From Brachionus manjavacas (taxonomy: Eukaryota > Rotifera > Eurotatoria > Ploima > Brachionidae), in assembly GCA_019054805.1 (NCBI GenBank), contig JAHQIY010000003.1, positions 7,998,001 through 8,062,000 on the forward strand: DNA of 64,000 nucleotides, written 5' to 3'. The notes beneath the pieces are model-generated. The model saw only the letters and a program-made list of their open reading frames with translations. It did not search any database and was not told the origin of the DNA. A program made the translations under genes and the position numbers. Positions 58,183 to 64,000 of this stretch are shown here, in pieces (positions within the stretch are counted from its first letter, which is position 1; every line of letters starts with the position of its first letter).

Positions 58183-61100
58183 TTAACTTTTTGAACAATT
58201 GTACAAGACTTCAGATAAAATTTGAGCCACTTTAAAATCAACAAATTGTGACGTTACTAAATCTAGAATACGATTTTCGTATTTTAATATAAACGGTACA
58301 TTTTCGCTATACACAGACAAATAGGCGAGAGTGCTGCAGCACCGTCTCAGCATGTCAATGGTAGTGCCGAGATTCTCCTCGTTTATGTTGCTTACGTGCT
58401 CATTGAGCACTCTTTGATTCAGATTGTTGGCCGGGTTGGCGCTGGCTGACTGGATAAAATTGGGATGGTAGTGCAAGTGGTTGGGGTTGAGCAGCTGGTA
58501 GCGTCTGGCCACCTCCTCAAAATCTTCGACAAAAGACAAAAAACAAGTGGTGTACTTGGCGATGGCGCGCGACACCGCCTGATCTGACTTGGCCAGTGCG
58601 CACAACACCACCACACTGAATTCGCGCTGCACCTGCTCGTCCCGTTTGCACAAAAACTCCCTGCACATCACGTGGACAAAAGTGTGCATGAATGGCCGCG
58701 TGCGGTTCAAGTTGGCGCACACCAGGTCCATGTTGATGTCGTTTATGCTCAATTTGGACAGGATTTCGATGCAGAGTCGCTGTGCCGACAACATGTTTGT
58801 CTCACTGGTGGTGCTGAGGGTGTCGACGGCCTCGTGCGACTTGCAAATTATCCAATGGACGAGGCCGTGCGAGTACGTCTCAATCACGTCCTCGTCCAAA
58901 TTGTTCAAATTGAGCGCGCCGGCCACATTGGCCAGCGTCACCAGCGTGTTCTCCCTCAACAACTGCACACACTCCCACCACCACTGATCCGCAGGCCTGC
59001 TCTCGCCTCTCGCCTCACTCTCCGCCCTCACTCTCTTGTAAATCAGGCTCTTGGCGCAAAAGTAGCTGGCACAGTGCACGTACGCGCCGCTCTCTGTCTC
59101 TGCCTCTGCCTCTGCCTCCACGTCCAGGTCTGGGTCCGGGTGGCCGCTTTTGTCCAGCTGTTCGGTGGCCAGCACCAGCTCGTGTTCGTGTCTGAGCACG
59201 AGCAAACGGGCGAGTATGGTGAGCAGGGCCCGTGACTTGCACAGCTCGACGTCGTTGCCCGGCACAAACGACAAGTTGCGGATTATGGTCGATATGACAG
59301 TGCATCTGTAGGCCAATTGTTGATCGTGTTCGCTCATCATTGTGAACAAGTTGTCCTCGTTGGGACAACTTCGATCGTCCATTTGATGCACCAAACAATC
59401 GCTAGCTGCTGCTTGGTCGTTTGTTGCCGTTGGTGATGTTGATCTGTGGTGCTGGGCGTTTTTAAATTGGGAACAAAAGTGGCCAAAAAACAGCCTTCTG
59501 TCTGTGTGCGACCAGTCTTTTTTTCTGTCGAAATTTGTTTGCACATATGAGTCCGACGCGGTGTTGGCGTGGTGACACTTGAGCTTTTTGGGCTTTGTTG
59601 GTTTGTGTCGATTGTTGTACTCGAACCATTCACTGTTGGCTCTGTAGTCGCTGTATTTGATGTTGAGCTTTTTGTAGTGGTCGAATCGAGTGTGCACTTG
59701 GTCCGCGTGGTACCCGTTCAGCTCGACTTCATTCTCTGGACTAAACGGATAGGTTTGGTGCACTTGGACGTGCTGGAACTCGTCGAACACGAGCTCGAGG
59801 CTTTTGACAAAGTGCTCGAGCAGTGTGTTGACAAGACCGGGAAAGTGGCTCAAGTGAAAATAGCAAATGGTGTGATCGTCGAACAGGAGTATGTTGAGAG
59901 CGTCCAGGGCCCATGTGCTCTCGGCCAACAGTCCACTCTTCAGACTCATGTACAATTTCCACGGGTCAACTGGCGTTATGTCTTTGGAGCACAATTTTCT
60001 CTTTTTGCTCTCCACCGGCACACTTGACTCGACACAATCGGCCGGAAAAGCCTGCTGCTCTCTGATCTTGACATGCACCTGCGGCTTCACCGACTGAGCC
60101 GGCTGCACTTGTTGAACATGATTCAGCGACGCCTGATGTTGCTGATGCTGATGCTGCTGTTGTTGTTGCTGTTGTTGTACATGACTAGATTGCGCTAGAT
60201 GCGATTGGGCCATGTGATATGGCATTGGTGCCGCATGGTGCATATTTACACTACGATTCATTTGGCCGGGTTGGCCCAAATTGTGATTCATCTGATTTAG
60301 GCTCATGAGTGGACTAGGCGAGCTGGACAACTTGGAACTGAGGATTTGGTGATTTTGTTGTGGCGGCGGCGGCGGCGGCGGTGGTGGTGGTTGTGGTTGC
60401 GGCTGGTGCTGCTGCTGCTGCTGTTGTTGAGGCATTGGTGGCGGCCCCGGTTGAGACTGGGCCGCCGCTGGCTGACTGCTTTGACTTAGGTGAGAGTTTG
60501 GCTGATTGAATGGAGCGAAGGGCATTTGCTGATTCATTTGATTGTTGAACTGCATTGGATAGGGCATTTGAGAGTGCATGGACGGCTGGGGTGGCGGCAT
60601 CATTTGAGGATTTTGGGAGGCCGGCTGCGGCTGTGACTGCGGTGGTGGCGGTGGATAGCGCATCATGTTCTGTTGCGGATACTGGTACGGATAGGGCGCT
60701 CGTGGCTGCGCGTAGTACTGCGGGTACGAGTGATTTGGGTTGTAGTCGTAGTGAGGGTTAGGCTGAGGCGGTGGCGGTGGTGGAAGCGGTTGCTGTGGTT
60801 GTGGTTGTGGTTGTGGCTGCGGGTTGTATTGGGGCGTTGAGGCGGGCGAAGCGGTGGCCGCCGGACTCGACGTCTCGTTCTTGGTCTCTTTTTTGTCCTT
60901 GGGCTTTGCTTTTGACTTTTTGGTCGTCGTTGTGGTCGGCGGGGGAAGCGGCGGCGGCGTCGAGTTGCTGCCCGCTGCATCCGGCTCTGCTTTTTTCTGC
61001 TTGGCAGCAGGCTTTTCGCAATCGGCCAGCATTGGTCGCGGATCGGCTCCGTTCAAGTCGTATTTACACTCGTAATGCACAAGGCCCGATGACGCGTACT

Positions 61101-62295
61101 TTCGCTTTAGATTAAGGGCGATCGGCGCCGAACTGCCCAGGTCCATGCTGCTCGACACGTCCTTCCACGCTTTGCTCTTGGTTATGTCCGCAAAGCCGCC
61201 CTTTTGACGCACTGTCGTGTACAGCTTGTACAAGTCGAGCACTTGTTTGTTCACGGTTGGCAGTGTGCGGCACACAATCGAGTTTTCTTCCCAAATTTTT
61301 TGCAGCCGATGCACAAATTCTTTGCGAGAGTCGTCGTTGGACATCTCGGCTATTTTGTGCAGAATGTCGGTGTTGTGCGACTTGGAGCTCAGCTTGGGAC
61401 TTGACATTTCGTCGCTCATCATGCTCGCTTCGTCGTCGTGCTCGTGGCCGAACGACATGTTGCTGTTTTCGGTGAAGTGAACCGAGCCTAGTTGGTTGGT
61501 AACCATGGGCGACCGGGCCTGATTTTGTGGCGTGGTCGGCGCCGGTTGGCTTTTTTTGTCGACCGGATCGTTCGGCGTTTTGGTCGACGGCGGTCGTTCT
61601 TGGTCGGATGGTGACATGTTTTTTGTCTGATATGCGAACTCGTTGGGCGGAGGAAACATGACCGCTTGGGCTGCCGGTGGGTACATGCCGCCCTGGTTCT
61701 TCCACATCTGGTACTGGATGTTGTTTAGATTTTTGTGAAAAGAGTGCGCCGGGGACGCCGATGGAGACGGTGTCGAGTTGGACGGCGATGGAACGTTGGT
61801 CTGTTTGAGCATTGAGGACGTGGTTGAAGAGGTGGAGCCGTTGGAGGGCGAGCGTGGCGGCAGCATTTGACTTGGCGTGTCCATGATCGCCTGCGGCTTG
61901 GAAAGTATGTTGTTTATGTTGAACGAGAGCGACGAAGATTGGGAGGCTTTGGATTTCATTGAGCCCGTCGATGACGATGTAGAATCTTCGTTGGTGTTTT
62001 CTTCGCTTATTTTGGATATTTTTTCGCTTGAATTCTCGTCAGAAAGGGTCGACGAGGACGATGACGAAATGCTAGTGCTGATCTGACGTTTGGGCGTTGT
62101 TTTGGTCGGCTTTTTGGGCGATTTTTTCTTTGGTGTTTTGACCACTTCGTCGGTGTCTGAAGTGGAGTCGTCCTCGTCGTCTCTGTACTCTTCGTCAGTG
62201 CTCGCACTAGATTCTTTTTCGTCATTGATTGACTTTTTCTTGCTCGTTTTCTTGCTCTTTGCGTTTGTCTTAGTCTCACATTTTTTATCATTCAT
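58183..62295 (-). CDS. ARID1: ARID1/BAF250 (Osa) SWI/SNF chromatin-remodelling subunit
   Basis: The ARID-containing targeting subunit of the canonical BAF (SWI/SNF) complex in the nucleus. One frame of 1,370 codons, ATG at 62295 to stop at 58183. Residues 1-300 are acidic/Ser-rich and disordered. The ARID lies at about 300-415 (FVHRLQKIWEENS, LDLYKLYTTVRQKGGFADI, SSGLVHYECKY). A Pro/Gln/Tyr-rich region follows (about 440-730) with poly-Pro and poly-Gln runs. The BAF250_C domain runs from about 776 to the end and opens with DPWKLYMSLKSGLLAESTWA, then LDALNILLFDD; it ends QILSEVLYNCSKS, as the family does. The protein is shorter than human ARID1A (2,285). Just upstream, CTAG|GTAAACACTTC is an acceptor-like site in frame with the ATG, so a further 5' exon is possible. 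AATAAA signals lie near 58130. Base composition is far richer in G+C than its neighbours. Confidence 0.95.
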   Translation of the reverse strand: MNDKKCETKTNAKSKKTSKKKSINDEKESSASTDEEYRDDEDDSTSDTDEVVKTPKKKSPKKPTKTTPKRQISTSISSSSSSTLSDENSSEKISKISEENTNEDSTSSSTGSMKSKASQSSSLSFNINNILSKPQAIMDTPSQMLPPRSPSNGSTSSTTSSMLKQTNVPSPSNSTPSPSASPAHSFHKNLNNIQYQMWKNQGGMYPPAAQAVMFPPPNEFAYQTKNMSPSDQERPPSTKTPNDPVDKKSQPAPTTPQNQARSPMVTNQLGSVHFTENSNMSFGHEHDDEASMMSDEMSSPKLSSKSHNTDILHKIAEMSNDDSRKEFVHRLQKIWEENSIVCRTLPTVNKQVLDLYKLYTTVRQKGGFADITKSKAWKDVSSSMDLGSSAPIALNLKRKYASSGLVHYECKYDLNGADPRPMLADCEKPAAKQKKAEPDAAGSNSTPPPLPPPTTTTTKKSKAKPKDKKETKNETSSPAATASPASTPQYNPQPQPQPQPQQPLPPPPPPQPNPHYDYNPNHSYPQYYAQPRAPYPYQYPQQNMMRYPPPPPQSQPQPASQNPQMMPPPQPSMHSQMPYPMQFNNQMNQQMPFAPFNQPNSHLSQSSQPAAAQSQPGPPPMPQQQQQQQHQPQPQPPPPPPPPPPQQNHQILSSKLSSSPSPLMSLNQMNHNLGQPGQMNRSVNMHHAAPMPYHMAQSHLAQSSHVQQQQQQQQHQHQQHQASLNHVQQVQPAQSVKPQVHVKIREQQAFPADCVESSVPVESKKRKLCSKDITPVDPWKLYMSLKSGLLAESTWALDALNILLFDDHTICYFHLSHFPGLVNTLLEHFVKSLELVFDEFQHVQVHQTYPFSPENEVELNGYHADQVHTRFDHYKKLNIKYSDYRANSEWFEYNNRHKPTKPKKLKCHHANTASDSYVQTNFDRKKDWSHTDRRLFFGHFCSQFKNAQHHRSTSPTATNDQAAASDCLVHQMDDRSCPNEDNLFTMMSEHDQQLAYRCTVISTIIRNLSFVPGNDVELCKSRALLTILARLLVLRHEHELVLATEQLDKSGHPDPDLDVEAEAEAETESGAYVHCASYFCAKSLIYKRVRAESEARGESRPADQWWWECVQLLRENTLVTLANVAGALNLNNLDEDVIETYSHGLVHWIICKSHEAVDTLSTTSETNMLSAQRLCIEILSKLSINDINMDLVCANLNRTRPFMHTFVHVMCREFLCKRDEQVQREFSVVVLCALAKSDQAVSRAIAKYTTCFLSFVEDFEEVARRYQLLNPNHLHYHPNFIQSASANPANNLNQRVLNEHVSNINEENLGTTIDMLRRCCSTLAYLSVYSENVPFILKYENRILDLVTSQFVDFKVAQILSEVLYNCSKS

Positions 62296-64000
62296 TAACG
62301 CAGAAGTGTTTACCTAGCAAAATTGGTGAATATTAGAAATTTTAGGAAGTTTTTTTTTTTGATGAGAATCTTTTTTTTTTTCACACTTTAATTGGAAAAA
62401 ATTTAATTGAGATTTTTTGAAAATAGGAAAAGACTGTGTACTCAGAAGGAAAGGAACACGTTAACCAAACAGAGCCCTTTGATGAAGACATCAAGGTCGA
62501 CGGAGGATAGAACGAGCAGAAGTATATTACAATTTTTTATTTTTCAAAATTTTTATTAATCAATTCAAAAATGATTATTTTAAGAAATCCATTATACTTT
62601 TTTTTTTCATTAAAAAGATTTAATGTAATATTTCTTACATATTATGTAAAAATGAATAAAACTATTTAAAAAAAAATTAAGCTTTAAGATATTTGAATTG
62701 ATCATCGACTTCAATTTGCCAAGAATCTTACCTTTTTAGCTAAAGACTTAAGTTGGAATTTTTTTTAAATGTAATGATTTGTTAACTTGGCAAAATTGCT
62801 GAAGTTAGCCAAGCATTTAACAAAAAATAAAATTCACAGATAATTAATATAAAGAAATTTGTTCATTTATTTTTGAAATTTATCTATTTTGAAATTTGAT
62901 TGAGTTGATTTCACCCTTTTTATATTTCCTTTGTCGAACTTACTCTTTTGATAAATATTTTATTTTTGCAGGCTAATGACTTATTTTGTCTCTAACTTAA
63001 TATTTGATTGACACACAAAATTGATCTTCAATTGTGTTCTTTATATTGAAAAATATTAAATATTAAATTAATAACTAGAGAAGAATTCTAATCAATCTTT
63101 GAAATGCTATAATTCAGTTTAACTTTACTTTTATACGATAAAAGAACCAATTTTTTTTTATTATCTTTTTTTATGATCTGAAATATGTTTTTTTAAGAAA
63201 TTAGAAATTAAAAAAAATATTACTGAGATAATGGGAAATTCAATCTTAAATGGATTACAACAATTCCAAAAAAAATTTAAATTCTTAATAAAATTATGGC
63301 TTTTGAACTACATATCCGTTGTGAAACAGCAATTTTTCATTTAACAGTCGAATTTACGAAAAAATTTATATATATATATATTTGTGCCAATAAATTGATT
63401 GTTTCTAATCAAATTGTATGTTAACTTAGAATTGAAAACTAAAATTTTTACAATTGTAACGATGACAGAATTTTAACTTTTAAAAAAAAAATTTAAAAAA
63501 TGAAAAAAAAAATCTAATAGGAATAGATCATAGAGACAAGGAATAAAAAAATTTAAAAATATTGATATTTTGTTCTATCATTAATATTTTCCTGTTTATA
63601 AAAATAAATCTTTTTTTGTTGAATTTAGTGAGACATACTTCAATTCATCATCAAATCAATTTTTTCAATTTTAATTAATGAAAAAAAATTCATCATTGTA
63701 ATTATTTGAAGGTTTGTATGAAAATTCACAATCCCATCATAGCTTTGTTTTTTTTAATTTGACCAAAGACAAATTTTGAGTCGCCGCAGTACTAAAATGT
63801 CATTTATAATTTATTGGCACCTAAAAGTAAGACTAAAACAAGAAATTTTAAATAAAACCAGAATCTTAATAGAAATTTAATTTAATTTAAAATGAATCAA
63901 ACGAAAATCTAAATATCGACAGCATTTTACTGTTGTTATTAAGGTAATTAATCTGTGAAAATTATTAAAATTCCTTTTAATAATTAACCTTAAGGATTAA
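62296..64000. other. Upstream region of ARID1, AT-rich
   Basis: 1.7 kb to the right edge with no gene I can support. A compositionally complex island at about 62427-62520 could be a 5' untranslated exon of ARID1 or a stray exon fragment on the plus strand. An (AT)n run lies at about 63367-63381. The rest is A/T-rich. Confidence 0.5.

Noticed and set aside
58419-62317. Many overlapping open frames on both strands of the ARID1 gene, some near 200 codons
   Set aside because: They are shadows caused by the G+C-rich, low-complexity coding sequence. None shows a conserved motif, and only the minus-strand frame carries ARID and BAF250_C domains.

Overview
The window looks like nuclear DNA of a small-genome invertebrate. 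It is strongly AT-rich. Protein genes are split by GT-AG introns that are mostly 45-60 bp long, and the recognisable proteins are animal-specific: CEP192, UGGT, USP10, an ARID1/BAF250 subunit, MRG15 and a SHARK-type SH2-ankyrin-SH2-tyrosine kinase, a kinase class known from invertebrates and absent from vertebrates. With the short introns and the debris of CR1/Jockey/RTE-like LINEs and Tc1-like elements, my best guess is a monogonont rotifer (Brachionus-like) or another compact spiralian. That assignment is inference.

Layout, left to right. 1-8114: an open exon running in from the left edge and a 4-kb exon of CEP192, separated by 3.1 kb of repeat-rich DNA that carries an inverted copy of part of the first exon. 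8115-11336: a roughly 1.9-kb foldback element with a nested Tc1-like MITE. 11437-15556 (minus): group XII phospholipase A2 (3' end not found), a small two-exon gene, a six-exon beta-1,4-galactosyltransferase with a 10-nt microexon, tRNA-Arg(TCG), and a one-exon gene with a possible Ras-association domain. 15557-20841: 5.3 kb without a gene I can support. 20842-24924 (plus): USP10. 25790-27450: a dead LINE containing a perfect hairpin. 27933-31915 (minus): SHARK kinase. 33320-33989 (minus): NOP16. 34183-40386 (minus): UGGT. 43145-45439 (minus): an intronless orphan 7TM receptor. 48584-50626 (minus): glucose-6-phosphate dehydrogenase. 50763-51779 (minus): an intronless unknown gene. 52228-53663 (minus): MRG15. 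53990-57420: fragments of several LINEs and a deleted Tc1 transposase. 58183-62295 (minus): ARID1/BAF250. 62296-64000: AT-rich upstream DNA.

The genes are independent single-copy housekeeping or signalling loci rather than a pathway cluster. Functional links are loose: UGGT and the galactosyltransferase act on glycoproteins in the ER and Golgi, and MRG15 and ARID1 are both chromatin proteins. Exon joins below were worked out by eye from GT-AG sites, reading-frame phase and remembered family sequence. For the galactosyltransferase, USP10, SHARK, NOP16, UGGT, G6PD and MRG15 the joins keep frame from start to stop. The most unusual signals are the antisense exon copy inside the probable CEP192 intron (a possible hairpin-RNA source), the 10-nt microexon that encodes part of the galactosyltransferase active-site motif, the large foldback element, and the composition contrast of the ARID1 gene.
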